A stretch of 64,000 nucleotides of DNA from NCBI GenBank assembly GCA_949987705.1, contig OX465282.1, positions 12,264,501 through 12,328,500 on the forward strand. The letters run 5' to 3'. This DNA is from Thereva unica. Its lineage: Eukaryota > Arthropoda > Insecta > Diptera > Therevidae. Positions 23,186-34,639 of this stretch are shown piece after piece. Under the pieces are notes generated by a model that made no database searches, was not told where the DNA came from, and worked only from the letters and a program-made list of their open reading frames with translations. A program made the translations under genes and the position numbers. The first letter of the stretch is position 1; every line of letters starts with the position of its first letter.

Positions 23186-25440
23186 GTGTTGTTGCACCGA
23201 GATCAATTTTTGGGTCAACTCATAAATCATTGCAGAACTCTGTGCTGATTCGACTATTCCATATAGTGTTAGTCGATCACTCCAGTTATTTATATTGCGT
23301 AACTAAGGTTGCTTCTGTCCTTTTAGTGATCTTGACCATGAAAGTTCAAGTTTATTATTTTTTTTTTTCTTTTATTGATTTGATGGTATTTTTCACACGA
23401 CTTATGGCCTACAATTTGACATCAATAGGCCTTATGATTTACAACAGAAAAAAATTACGACATTATAACGAATTCCCTTCCATAAAAATGCATCCATGCA
23501 ATGCATCAAAGTCATTCAAGTTAACTTGCATCTCATTGCAGGGATAACAAAAAAAAACGAACCGTAGGAAATCACAATTTAACTTTTTGGCACTGAAAAA
23601 GGATGGAAAAAAAATTTCCTCCCCGGAAGCAATGCACAGGAAAAAAACGTAACACCTCCCCACGTATCCTGTAAGGGTAAAAATATATCCATGAATAAAA
23701 ATCACCCAGGTCATACTTGAATGTCAACGTAATAAAAAGTCCCCCGGGGGTGGAAGTTTTGTGTCCTGGAGCACACACAAGTTAAGGCCTCCACCCGCAC
23801 CAGCAGCGCCGCCACTAAATCCTGAACCAAATCGTTCACTGGACCATGAAATTGACAAAAATTGTCCAATAAAAATTCCCATAGAAAATCGACTTTGTAT
23901 TTTTTTTTTTGGCCCCGAGTGTGTTGAAAAAATGTTTTTTTTTCTTCTGTTCGTTTAAGGTCCTTTTCTTGTGCACAGGAGTTTAATTTTAATATTTCGT
24001 CCTGGCATATAGCCCTAACAATGGCAATTCGATTTTCCAAAGGCTAGTTCAGAATTTAGTAAGGTAAATTTTAAGGATTTTTTTTCGTGTGCCTGTGTCC
24101 TTGTTGAAGGATTCTTCTGATCTACTTTTATTCAAATATTTACCAGGAAAAAAAATGTGTTCACTTTTAAATATTGCCCTTCTCTGCATGTAACTAAAAT
24201 GTCCTTGCAAGGAAATAAGGAAACGTATAAAATCTCAATTTATCCAATTTCCAATCCAACAATCGGAACAGTCCTCGATTGAGCTAAATAAGGGAGGATA
24301 TCGTCCTTTTTTTCCCCAGTAATGGGAAAAATTCGATTAAGCAGCTTGCAACACTTGGCTACTATACTAGACTTGTGCAAGTAGTGATTATCGTCCTGAA
24401 TCCTGAGCTGCTTACACTTAATGGCCCGGGGGGCAGTGCCGGATTTTCGGGGTGCGAGAGGCACAGGCTAGAGAGCTGCCAGAGCACTGTGCAGAGGAAT
24501 GAATGGTTTTAGTTTTTGGGTGATATTGAATAGGACTAAGAAGAGGTGGAGCTCAAGCTGGCGATGGATACTGGCTCACTTGGGTGTAATAATCCAATAA
24601 TTATCTTTGGATATCTTTGGCCGCAACAATAATTTGATAGAGAGCAGCGCACTTCCCTCGTTTCCCAATAATTACTTGAGTTTTCACAGGGTGTAGAGAT
24701 AGAGAGTGCTGCGCTGGAGGATGCTGGAGGTGTATGCGACTTTCAGAGGGTGAAATGTGATTAAGAACCAGAAGTTTAATGGGTTTTAGTTTTCTTTTTC
24801 TTTTCTTATTCGGGGAAAATGGTGAATTACTATTTTGTTCATCTTAATTCGAGATAAATCTTCATTCATTGATGAAAGTTTCAAATGTCTTTTATCCAAG
24901 GAAGTTTTGAACTGGTTTGATATAAAATTTGTGTGATTGATTTGCATTTAATATCTTTTAAAGGGGTTTAGCTACTACCACTTTGCAAATAGTCTTTAAG
25001 CTTGTGAATTCTATTTTTAAAGAAATATCTTGATTAAAATTGCTCGTCTGATGGGTACCATACTTTTCAATGACTTCGTATCAATTTAAACGGGGAAGTC
25101 GTATTTGGATTTAGGCTCCCTATCTGAAGCGCTTCTGTTTAATGTCAGGCAAGGTCAGAGCGTACAAGTGCGATATCCTGGTAAGTTTACTCTAGCAAGA
25201 TGAGCCCATTTCGCATTGGTCATGAATAAAGAAAAAATAATTGCCAAAAAAGAGAAATGACTTGCTTCTATAGTCAGCTGTGCAGCGAGTACCAGCTTCA
25301 GTATACCTGCACGCACAATCATCAACCTCGTCAGAGTAATAGCTATGCGGCTCTATCCAAAAGATGACAATTTACAAGATCTCCAAATCTGTGAGCGCCA
25401 GTCATAACACCCGTTTTTGATAAACCGGGTAACCCAAATC
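23186..25440. other. no gene recognised
   Basis: Low-complexity A/T runs and short frames without recognisable domains. Nothing supports a gene or RNA. Confidence 0.45.
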
Positions 25441-25454
25441 CAACGAAGAAGAAG

Positions 25455-25640
25455 TCGGTTTTTTATGTGGCATGATCAAGCTCACGAATGAACCTTTGTA
25501 CCTATAGTCCGTCATGTCGTTCAACTCATGGTGCACTATGGTATAGTAGTAAGCTTGGCCTAAAGATGGAAAAAGAATATAAAAGTATAAGGGAAGTGTG
25601 GTGGATACATAAGGAGGAGGCAGTGAGCCTCGCGTTTGCA
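25455..25640 (-). repeat. LINE family B 3'-end fragment (copy 4)
   Basis: On the minus strand this matches the family B 3' untranslated end: TACTATACCATAGTGCACCATGAG, then CATGACGGACTAT, GTACAAAGG and CACATAAAAAA. The corresponding sequence is at 4250-4340 (minus) and 44100-44230 (plus). It is a strongly 5'-truncated copy with no coding sequence. Confidence 0.7.
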
Positions 25641-25699
25641 CTCTTGGATGTTAGGTATATGAGTTCATTTTTTTAGCAACCGGGTGACCACAACAGTCA

Positions 25700-25910
25700 G
25701 GGCTAGCGGCAGGCAGTCTTGTTGGAGTGTTATGCCCCTTGAATCCCACTAACCAGCTGACAAAGGCTGTAACACCAACAGCACCAGACTACCAGGTAAA
25801 CAAGGAGGTGCACCGATCGCTGGGTGAAGACCAGACCTAAGCGGAAATTTGGTACCCTATTATTAATCGGTTAAGCCGGCGGGATGCCTTATTAGGGCTA
25901 GCAGGTTGGT
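25700..25910 (-). repeat. dispersed repeat A, copy 2
   Basis: Its reverse complement aligns over about 200 bp with 1578-1790, including TAATAAGGCATCCCGCCG, the CTTAACCG.TTAATAATAGGGT block and GGCATAACACTCCAACAAG near the end. Two copies in opposite orientation show a mobile or dispersed family. Confidence 0.65.
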
Positions 25911-25959
25911 AAGCTTATGAAGATTCAGCACTAAGCCGCATATCACAATTGACAAGATC

Positions 25960-27000
25960 CCCTGCTCCTTCTTTGATCCGTTAACTGGCCGTCCGAGCGG
26001 TACGTCCCGGCAAAGGACATGCTACTGTCGGTGCCGCTGGGTCTCGAACTCCATTCACCAGTCGTTTCCATTCTCGACGATTTTTGACAACATCTCGAGC
26101 CTCGATAACTGATAATCGTTGATTCTTTAAATCGTCCACGATATTCTTTAGCCAGGTTTCCTTCGGTGCCGATCGCTCCGACTGCCGGACGGTCTCGCCA
26201 GAGAATTTTACGTCGGAAGCGGTTATCATCCATACTGCAAACTTGTCCAAACCACCGTAGTCGGCGTTTTTGTAATTCTTCTTCGATCAGTGTCTGTTGA
26301 TCGCATCTTTGTCTAACTGTCCCGTTTCGAAGGTGATCGCGTAGTGAGACACCCCCGATTAAAAATGAAATTCGCCCGCAGCTAGCACGCAGCTGGCATG
26401 CACTAGCCCGCACGGCGCCCGCAGCTAGCATGCACGCCTGAGTGAAAATAACACTAGCCCGCAGCTAGCATGCAGCTGGTACGCACGAAACTCAAATTTA
26501 AAATGAAAGAAAAAAAATTTTTTTCGTAGAATAAAAATTCTACGCCTCTTAAAAAAGATGGAGAAGAGTACTATATATGTATGTAAAGTTGTCATCAGGC
26601 ACATTTTGAGATTTTCGTGCGTGTGGCGGGAGAGTGGATACCTGTGGCGGGAGAGTGCATCCCTCTAGCGAACAAATTTTTAGATTTTCGTGCCAGTGGC
26701 GGGAGCGTGTATCCCTGTGGCGGGAGCGTGCGTACCTGTGGCGGGAGAGTACGTACTTTTGTGGCGTGCCTGTTTGTTCGCTATGCGTGCTAGCTGCGGG
26801 CGCGTGCGTGCTAGTAAGGAAATTAACCCTGAAATTATTTATAATCGGGCCGAGAATCTGCATCAAGCAATTCACTTCAAAGACCTCGAGGTTCTTGACG
26901 CCCGACTTGAGCTGTGCCCACGTTTTCGACCCATAAAGCGATCTCAACCTTCTATTGAAGAGAATATCGAACAATACGCCAAAAAAAGAAATCAACCAAA
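25960..27000 (-). mobile_element. RTE-like LINE (family R), decayed copy b
   Basis: On the minus strand, 26850-27000 encodes YGSKTWAQLKSGVKNLEVFE...QIL, and 25960-26353 continues with VSLRDHLRNGTVRQRC, TLIEEELQKRRLRWFGQVCSMDDNRF and an out-of-frame tail. The two halves are contiguous in the intact relative at 58241-58845. Here they are split by a 496-bp foldback insertion. The upstream RT is absent and the tail is frameshifted. The 3' end near 25975 reads GGATCAAAGAAGG on the minus strand, as in other R copies. Confidence 0.8.
26354..26849. mobile_element. GC-rich foldback/MITE-like insertion in family R copy b
   Basis: This segment interrupts an otherwise continuous LINE coding sequence, which defines its ends well. 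It begins CCCGATTAAAAATGAAATT and ends with the near-inverse AAATTATTTATAATCGGG. Inside the ends are inverted GC-rich blocks (GCCCGCAGCTAGCA near 26405 and TGCTAGCTGCGGGC near 26787). The right half holds at least five tandem units of a GTGGCGGGAGxGTGxxTxCC type (about 26620-26760). No transposase is encoded. Only one or two C residues could be a target duplication. Confidence 0.7.
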
Positions 27001-28760
27001 GGCCAGGGCACGCATTTGGTTGGGGAAAGTAAAGACACAAGCATATTGGAGCGGAGAAAAAGAGAGAATTTAAATGTTTGTGCCTTAAAGCTGCATCCAA
27101 TGCCTAAAGCCTGTAAACCCTGCGGTTCCAATGCAAATTAAGGAAAGGACCCGCAGAGAATCCAAGGTTGGGGTTAAGGCAATAACTTGACACGCCATTG
27201 GCCAAGTGTAAAATTTCTTAATTCGAGATCATTTCAAATTCGAAATCTGAAAGCACTCGAATTACGAATATAATGCTATCGTGAGACATAGGGGGTCCCT
27301 ACAGGAAAAAGAGGCCTCCTCCAGTAATGTTGGATGTCTCCTAGGGGAGGTATTAATACCTCCGAAATGTCTCCCTTTGCCATGATTTTAACATTAACAT
27401 GTCATTGGAAGAGAGGGCTCCTTCTGACCTCCAAAAAAGCCTAAAGAGAGTGCTCCTATAGTACTCCCAAAAGAGTTGAGTTGGAGTACTCCCGTAAAGG
27501 AAGCTGTAGACTGAAATTAGAGATCTAACCTTGAGTTCCAAGGTGATATGTAATGGAGGTCTCCTTTTAAGCTTTCAGTTATTTCTGGACGGATGCAAAT
27601 AATACTCTTTTCACTGCACTTGGCGATGCGGATAGATGCAGAATGACGCAATCCGAAAAAAGCAGAAGTCCGAGTACTTCCGATTACAAAATAGTAAAAA
27701 AGCAGAAAACGAACTCATCACCTAATGAAACATGAACGCAGTCACGGTATAAACTCTCAAATTATTGACTGAAACCCTATTTGGGATGGCTCCTTTATTC
27801 ATCCTCTAGGGAGGTCTCGCATATTTCCTGCTGGGGTGGTTTCATACGTGGCCTTGAAAACCTGACACTTTGCATACATGCAATCGTTTAAAATATTTGT
27901 GTGAGATTAAGCTTTCCCATTTCCCAGTGTGAAAAATTTAAAGCGCTGCTCAAGGGAGCTTACTTTGAGCGCTGTTAAATATGCTCCCGAGGGAGAATTA
28001 CTGGAGTTTTCATAAATTTTATAGAATGAAGAAAACGGGCCATTATTTTGTTGGCTCTAAAGGGTGACATTTAGCACCCATAATGGACAGGCTCTCATTC
28101 GATAAGGAAGACAAGCAGCTTTGAAAGTGGCTAAAGTTTAGTTGGGGGCCGCTTTGTTAAAACAAAGCTCCCGCTTGCAAAGCAAAAGGTAATTGCAATA
28201 GAAAATGAACAAGATAAAAGCTTTTCGATACCACAGGGGTGCATGAATATTTCTTTATTAAAAAGGTTTTTTTATAACGCTCCTAGAACACTTTTGAAGG
28301 AGCATAAAAAGGTATGATCCCTTGGAATGCCATGCAATGCTAAAATGTATATGGAACTGGTACGGGAACTGGAGCCCTGTAAGCTTTTTAAGGAGTGCTC
28401 AAACATGGATATTGGAGCATTATATTTCCCGCTGGGTTGTTAGTTTAACATGCACATCAACGTAGTTGACTATGCATAAGATCCAAAATTGTGGGTAAAT
28501 CTGTGGGTAGTCTGGAGGTATAGTAGGGAGCCACGTTTGCAATCGAGCAGATCAACCAACCTTCAATACTCCAAGCCAGCCCCTGAAAACCATCTGATCT
28601 TCCTAAAGGAGAAAAATCTGGGGTCGTGCAATGGTAAGCTTCCTAAACTCAGGCCCGGTGTTTGCTTTTATGCGCCCGGTGCAGTATGCCAGTATGTTTT
28701 TTGTTCAAAGAAAAAAAACTACTTTAAAACAAATGAAAATTATTTGACACCATTTGGCCT
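27001..28760. other. no gene recognised
   Basis: No domain, RNA or clear repeat. Several CTCC/GGAG-rich phrases recur loosely but I could not define a unit. Confidence 0.4.
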
Positions 28761-29060
28761 CTAGTTACAGCACACACTGATAAAAAGGAACAAAGAGTAA
28801 AGTTCACTTTATAATTATAATTCACTTTTATTTGACTAATTCAATTTTAGGTTTTAGATACACAATTCAAAATAACAATATATAATTCATCAATATAATT
28901 CACTGAATCAATGTCATTAAATTTTAACTTTTAAGAGCTTTGCAGTTATTAAGGAAAATAATAAATAAAAATTATAAGAAGGGTTAGTTTATAAGATTGA
29001 ATTAAAGTTTACTGTATTCACTCGATGTGAACATCCACTCAAAAAAATATATATATTATT

Positions 29061-29190
29061 AATCACCCTCATCAACGGTGTTAGCTAAAATAAACAATCC
29101 ACTTAATCACCTCAACAACGATGGAAACTAAAATATCAGATTAATTAAATTCCTCATCCACGTTGATCACTAAAATCACTTCAATTTCAA
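29061..29190. repeat. three imperfect 43-44 bp tandem units
   Basis: Units begin near 29061, 29105 and 29148, each with an AATCACC/AATTCC start, a CTCA.C.ACG core and CTAAAATA about 15 bp later. They lie 240-300 bp before the hairpin array, in the same AT-rich block with no coding sequence. Confidence 0.55.
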
Positions 29191-29428
29191 AGCAGAGAAA
29201 CAAGTTAAAATATTATTGTAACGAATCAAGGAAATCGTAAAAAAAAATCGTTCACCATATCAAATATTATTTATTTAAAGAATAAAAGGAAAATTATGAA
29301 ATATGAATATTGTATTGTGGTAATTAAGTACTCACCTGACCTTGAAAGTTGGCCTTGAACTTTAATTTGGTTGCAGACAAAGGGATTGTTAAAATCAAGG
29401 TCAAGGGAAAGAGGAATTAGAAATTACT

Positions 29429-29726
29429 GTTCATAGTCTGTTCCCATGAACAAGGAAAAGGAAAGTTGTTAATATTAATTCTCGGTCTATTCCCGAGAAC
29501 TAAGGAAGATTAGTAAATAGTTGTAGTTCTCGGTCTATTCCCGAGAACTAAGGAAGATTAGTAATAGTTCTCGGTCTATTCCCGAGAACTAAGAGAAAAA
29601 ATATTAGTAATAGTAGTTCTCGGTCTATTCCCGAGAACTAAGAAAAATTAGGAATAATAGTTCTCGGTCTATTCCCGAGAACTAAGGAAAAATTTAGGAA
29701 TAGTTCTTGGTCTATTCCCAAGAACT
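29429..29726. repeat. array of seven short palindromes (hairpin units)
   Basis: Units at 29429, 29479, 29525, 29566, 29615, 29659 and 29702 each have a 9-bp arm AGTTCTCGG, a loop TCTATTC and the complementary arm CCGAGAACT. They are spaced 41-50 bp with AT-rich AAGGAAGATTAG-like linkers. The outer units differ but keep pairing: unit 7 has AGTTCTTGG/CCAAGAACT and unit 1 has GTTCAT/ATGAAC. This may be part of an LTR, an untranslated region or a satellite. No flanking coding sequence identifies the host element. Confidence 0.85.
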
Positions 29727-30747
29727 TTAAAATGGAGGAAGGAAATATAAAATTGAGGCCAACTTACCCTCGAGGCGCTCGGTATCCAAAGAGAGGAAGA
29801 TTCATGGGTGCAACGATTTTTGTTAACTCACTTGAATTCGATTCAAGTGGGGATAGAAATATATAACGGGATGACTGAAGTGATTTTTGTTTGAATAATG
29901 CAAGTGGGAATGAAAATTTTAATTGTGCATGTGTTGAGGTGAGAAGTGTTACCAGAGTAAATATTTATTCGAGTGAATGTATGAATTTTTGAATGAATGT
30001 TCTTAAGAAAAATTTGGTTTCTTAAAGTTAAATTAGTATTAATGATAATGATGTTAAATGATGCTACTCAATGTCCATGTGATCCAAAGATGATGTAAAT
30101 TGTTGATAAGTTCTTGATGTTCCCTTGTTAGAGCTGAATGACCGTGATTGTTGCTACATATGTAATTGCCCAGGAGTGTATGTAATTGCATCTGGTTTCC
30201 TAATGCGGCTTTATTTTTCTGAAATAAAAAGTATTAACGTGCCCTAAGGTGATATGGTGAACGAAGAAGGAAAAGAAAACATGAAAGATAAACTAGGGAG
30301 ATTTATATTATGTTGTGAAGAATTGAACAAGTATGCTCCACATTTTTTGATCCCAATGAAAAACTATGAAAGTCGAATTGCGCCCGGTGCAAGTGCACCA
30401 GTTGCCAATATGAAAGCGCCACCCCTGGGGGGTTATCCTGGAATGCGATTCGATGCGATTCCCCTGTTTAAGTGCAATGACCTTCTTGTGGCATTGAAGA
30501 AAGCGGAGAATATTTCGCCAAGTCGCGATTTCTTGAATGGGAAAAATGTTTCCATAGCAGGATTCAGTCCCTCTCCTGTCAACAGAATCTCGATTTAACC
30601 TCGATTTCGAATAATCGCAATGCCTACCTGAGAAAAAGGTTTTCTGGGGCGCCGCCCCTGCCTAAACTCCACAAGAAGGTTTTAAAACATCCGTCATAGT
30701 CTATTAAAAAAAGGTATCGAATTTGTGGCATCAAAAGAGGCATGCAA
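29727..30747. other. no gene recognised; one 114-residue frame of unknown nature
   Basis: A perfect 9-bp palindrome, CACTTGAAT/ATTCAAGTG, lies at 29829-29849. A frame at 30254-30598 (plus, MVNEEGKENMKDK...) shows no domain I recognise, so I do not call it a gene. Confidence 0.4.
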
Positions 30748-30800
30748 ACGCGCTAATTGGGTATCAGATGGCACTGGAGGCAGCGCTACACCTACCCCCT
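30748..30800 (+). repeat. LINE 3'-end block shared with 23122-23170
   Basis: CGCTAATTGGGTATCAG, then GCACTGGAGGCAGC and CACCTACC, parallels the terminus of the R1-like fragment at 23122-23170. It is a short 5'-truncated copy of the same LINE end. No coding sequence remains. Confidence 0.6.
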
Positions 30801-33180
30801 TTTTACCATTTGGTTTGTAAGGATTGATTAAATGCTTATACTGGCTGTCTCCTTCCACATTATTGGAAAATTTCGTCAACCACTAATGAATGTGTTAAAA
30901 TGTATATCAAAAGGAATTGTATTGAAACTACCTCCTCCCCCAAAGAAATTCAATTTACAATAAAATTGAATAAAATTCCAACCACCTAAGCCCTTTAAAA
31001 GATCCCCCTTACAATATTTACTTCTTTTCATGTTGCCCTGTCTTTTTCCGTGTTTCACTTCTTCGTTTTTTTTTTTTTGTTCTTTTGTACAAGAGTAAAT
31101 TTCAATATTCATTCAAGCATTTTACAAATACCATCTGGTGTCTATCAAGATTTGCCCTAAATTCATAACGAAAAGGTAAAACCACCTGATTTTATACTCT
31201 TTATCCGATTAATGACAATTGCACGAATGTAACCATGCGAACCTGAGCATCCATAAAATCCCTAGTAAATCTCTCAAAGTCGTCATCCTTGGCATCGTTG
31301 TTGTCATCGTTGTCGTTGTCGTCGTCAGTACCATTGGTGATGTATAAGCGCGCTCTTGTCATCAAATAGAGAGGAGAATGTGAAGCGCAAGAAGAAAAAC
31401 GAAAAGAAAAGAAATGGAAGTAGGATGGAGAGGAGGAAGAAATCCCTTTTTCCCCAGTATAAAACCCTTGAAAGCTCGTTTAACTGTACCCAAAAGGGCA
31501 TAAACATTTCAACCAAATCATATTCATTGCACCAACTGAGCCAAATTTGTTCCACTAAAGAATCTCCGGTTCTTGGATACCAACTCAAAGGACATTCGTG
31601 ACATCCGAAAGTACTACCTACAATCTCATTACCTTCTCAGCTCTCTCTCTCTCTCTCCCTCTCTACATTTCAAAATCTCTCCTTCTCTCTTTCTCCCTCT
31701 CTATCGTTCCATAGCTCCTTCTCTCTCCCCATTGTGCTCACTCACTCGGGTCGCCTCTCAATAAAAGACATACGAAAATTATCTATGGTCCAAGGAGCAT
31801 CATCAAAGGGATCTTCTTCGTCTGTAAAACAATTGATTGACTGTCGTCGTCTTCCTTCATCCTTAAACACAGCTGAAGAGCCTTTAAACGACGATGTATG
31901 GGACTACAAGGATGCGGCGCAAGATGTAAGAAATGGAGCTCTCGATGCATAGACATGAGAGGAATCCACACAATCCCAAAAAGGAAGCAGAATTTAGGGT
32001 CCTTGATGTACTATATCCCAACAAATGGCGTGTCTAGATTCAAATTGAGAAGGAGGACGATTTATATCTCTCTCTCCGTGCGCCCTCCATCAAAGGGACC
32101 TGTAGGTCTTACACTGCACCGGTGGTTGGTTGGGTGGTGGCAGCACGAGAAAAACGCCACCCCCACCACCAATTGATATCGATATTGCAAATCTCTCAAA
32201 TGTAAATCATCTTCACTCCTCAGGTAAATGAAAAACCGTAATGCCTTACCACCTGACTCACTTTTCTTTCTTTCTTTTTTTTTTTGATTTGTCAGTGGAG
32301 CAATCACAACCAACGTTCCTGCTGGATTCCGTTATTCCTTCCGGCGCTTTCCTTATATTTCGGGGGGAGGTCGACTTGTTCTTTTTTTCAACGTGGTGGG
32401 GATCAGCTTAAGCTTATACAAGCTACAGCAAGGTCGCGAGGAAGCAGATGACTTGGTTATTGGGACGGAAATACCTTCGTCCTTTTGCTGAGAGACGAAG
32501 AACGAACTAGCACCACCCAGCGGGGTGCTCTGGTGGTCCTGGGTGGATGTGATGATACCCCACCAGGATTTGCTCTTCTTAATCGAAATGAAGAATATTT
32601 ATAAAGCGATTATGCGGGTTCTTAATACCGCTTTGAAGTCTAAATTTTCTAGCTGTTATCCGTAAATGCGGAAGAGAACACTCAGAGGTGGTGATATTTG
32701 AAGTTCCCCACTTCTTTGCAGGCTTCGATTTTTTTGATTGATATTTAATTTTTTTCCCTTCTTTATTGAGTGATCGATTTTTATACTTGATACTTCGATT
32801 TGAATTTTATGCAGGATAATATCGCTGGGTTATATCGACTAAAAAAATTACAGCTTAGGGAGTTCAAATCAAACAGGCTCTGCCACTATATATCAATCTC
32901 CTAACCCAACAAAGCCAGATCCTAGGGGAACTGTCTGGCATTACCCGCGAATCCAACTGCCTGGGCTTTTTCGTTTCTTCCATGTTCCTGACTGGGATTT
33001 GTTTTTCCGTAGCAAGAACATTAACTCTGTCGCTCTCTACGCCACCAAAGTTATACTGCCATTTACAAGAGGAAGGTGATAACAGAAAGCAAATCCAAAG
33101 CCGATCTGCTTGCGTCTCTGCTCGTCTCAAATTCTTCCTTATCCAATAATGGCATGCCACTGCTCAATATCGAGTGCTCC
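30801..33180. other. no gene recognised; microsatellites
   Basis: Contains a CT-rich microsatellite region (31640-31735), GTT/GTC-rich triplets near 31300 and homopolymers. No conserved domain is seen in the short frames. Confidence 0.45.
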
Positions 33181-33740
33181 TCTGATTCAATGGACAGAGT
33201 TTTCTTGAGGACTTGCCATGTGTAGAGCTTTACTCTAATAAATCCATTGCTCTGATATGACTAAACTTACTTACTTACATACTGACTAAACTTCTGCATA
33301 AACTCTTCATCTTTGAAAACTCGCCTGTGACGCCTTTCTCAGAGTCAGTGTTACAAAGTAAGGCTCATCGTTATCTGCTCTAAGAGCCTCCAGAACCCCC
33401 TGTCCAACCCTATTCCCTACTTTCCTTCTTGCTAAGCTTACTATGTTGGACGATAAGCACCACGGCTTTAAGAAGAAAAGAACCACTAGCGGACCTCCTA
33501 GTATGCCTAACGGAGTATCTCAACCAAACCAAATATATTTCAATTTGGAAAGTTAAGTCGCTAGTTAAGTTGCCCTAGATAGCTCAAAGGTTTTTAGTAG
33601 AGCATGGCACCTCGCTCTGAGGACTAACTGCAATCTTTTAGTATCGACTCTATTCTCAAGAATTGGGTTGAGAGTTTTCCTTCTGGTCATATTCAGGTTA
33701 GTATTGATTGGGGTCGAATCAAGACCCCACACCATCTCTA
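33180..33740 (+). pseudogene. LINE family B remnant, copy 5
   Basis: On the plus strand this aligns with 42640-43290 of copy 2. Shared phrases include TGGGCAGAGTTTTCTT-like sequence, the region before RT (GACGATAAGCACCACGGCTTTA) and, at about 33635-33740, peptide-level match SILKNWVESFLL and GVESRPHTIS to copy 2's LLKNCIESFLS and SVESNPHSIS. Frames are heavily broken and it ends just before the catalytic box. Confidence 0.65.
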
Positions 33741-33755
33741 TACAATTTTTTCACA

Positions 33756-33848
33756 TTAAATTCAATCATTTTCAAATGAAATTAATCCTTTTGCAAAAGA
33801 AATTCATCCTTTTGCAAATGAAATTCACCCTTTGCAAATCAAATTCCC
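33756..33848. repeat. short tandem array, about 21-22 bp units
   Basis: About four imperfect units of AAATTCATCCTTTTGCAAA-like sequence abut the family B remnant. No coding role is apparent. Confidence 0.6.
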
Positions 33849-34067
33849 ATCATCCAGGGGAGCAGGGGCTCCTGAAACTAAAAAAAGGTTGTACAATCCC
33901 AATGACTCTCCCTACTGGGACGACAGGCAAGCACAGATCGGCACCGTCCTACCCTAAGGTTCTGGACTCACTAAAGAGTCAAGGCAACGAGGGTCGGAGT
34001 GGAATTGGGGAACCCACGGGGCATACTCGAGCCCGCTTTTCCCGTTTCAAAGGAATACTGCCGTATG

Positions 34068-34150
34068 GGGGTGAGCCGAGCTGATAAGTGTTGTATTGCT
34101 GGAAAGTATTTTTAATTTACTGTGCAGGCAGGAAAGCGTTATTATGTGAG
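34068..34150 (-). repeat. inverted family B 3' fragment
   Basis: GTGAGCCGAGCTGATAAGTG, then GTGCAGGCAGGAAAG, matches the plus-strand text of copy 1 at about 4537-4600. This piece is therefore in minus orientation, opposite to copy 5 at 33180. It is probably a separate or rearranged insertion. Confidence 0.5.
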
Positions 34151-34349
34151 GGCTGCTATGTTACTGCTAATGAGTCTTTGGAAACGCACAAACGCCTGCC
34201 ACTCATTAGTTTGACAGGCAGCTTTGATCACTGAATCATATTTCAGTGATCGAGGAGGTATTCCAATTCTCTGATCACTTTGTTCATGATGAATTGGTTG
34301 TAGCTTTTCGTGAAGCTGTGAGCTCGACTGTCGCTACATAACCCCAGGG

Positions 34350-34500
34350 AAACGTTAACTCACGGTTGCGTTCACAATGGAAGGCCGGTTTTAACCTGTC
34401 GATAGGTACGACTTGTCGACTTGGTTGTGCTATTCAATTTGAAGTGTTTTCGTAATCGTTTGATTACTAGGCATGGGCCCTCGTATGGAGTTTCGCAAGG
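34350..34500 (-). pseudogene. Ty3/gypsy integrase C-terminal fragment
   Basis: The minus strand reads TPYEGPCLVIKRLRKHFKLN in one frame and, after one shift, VVPIDRLKPAFHCERN. The YEGP...VI-R---K-FKL...V-IDRLKPA pattern is the C-terminal DNA-binding segment found at the end of integrase in Ty3/gypsy pol. Upstream integrase core, RT and gag are not visible, so this is a small scrap. A self-complementary GATCACTGA/TCAGTGATC stretch lies near 34218-34243. Confidence 0.65.
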
Positions 34501-34639
34501 TTTTCGAACACGGTCGACTTTGTACTGACTGAAATCGGATTAAGAAGTTTCGGCTTTTAATCATATACGAGAACGGCTAGAGAGCATTGACAGGACTGGA
34601 AGACCTCAAGCATCTTAAAGTCTAGTTTGAGTAGGGTCC

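Noticed and set aside
29429..29726. CRISPR-like spaced palindromic repeats
   Set aside because: The linkers are similar to each other and short (about 16-25 bp), repeats vary in both arms, no cas-like genes exist and the DNA is eukaryotic.
30254..30598. 114-residue host gene MVNEEGKENMKDK...
   Set aside because: No recognisable domain, no splice or promoter support, and it lies between repeat blocks. Kept as unknown.
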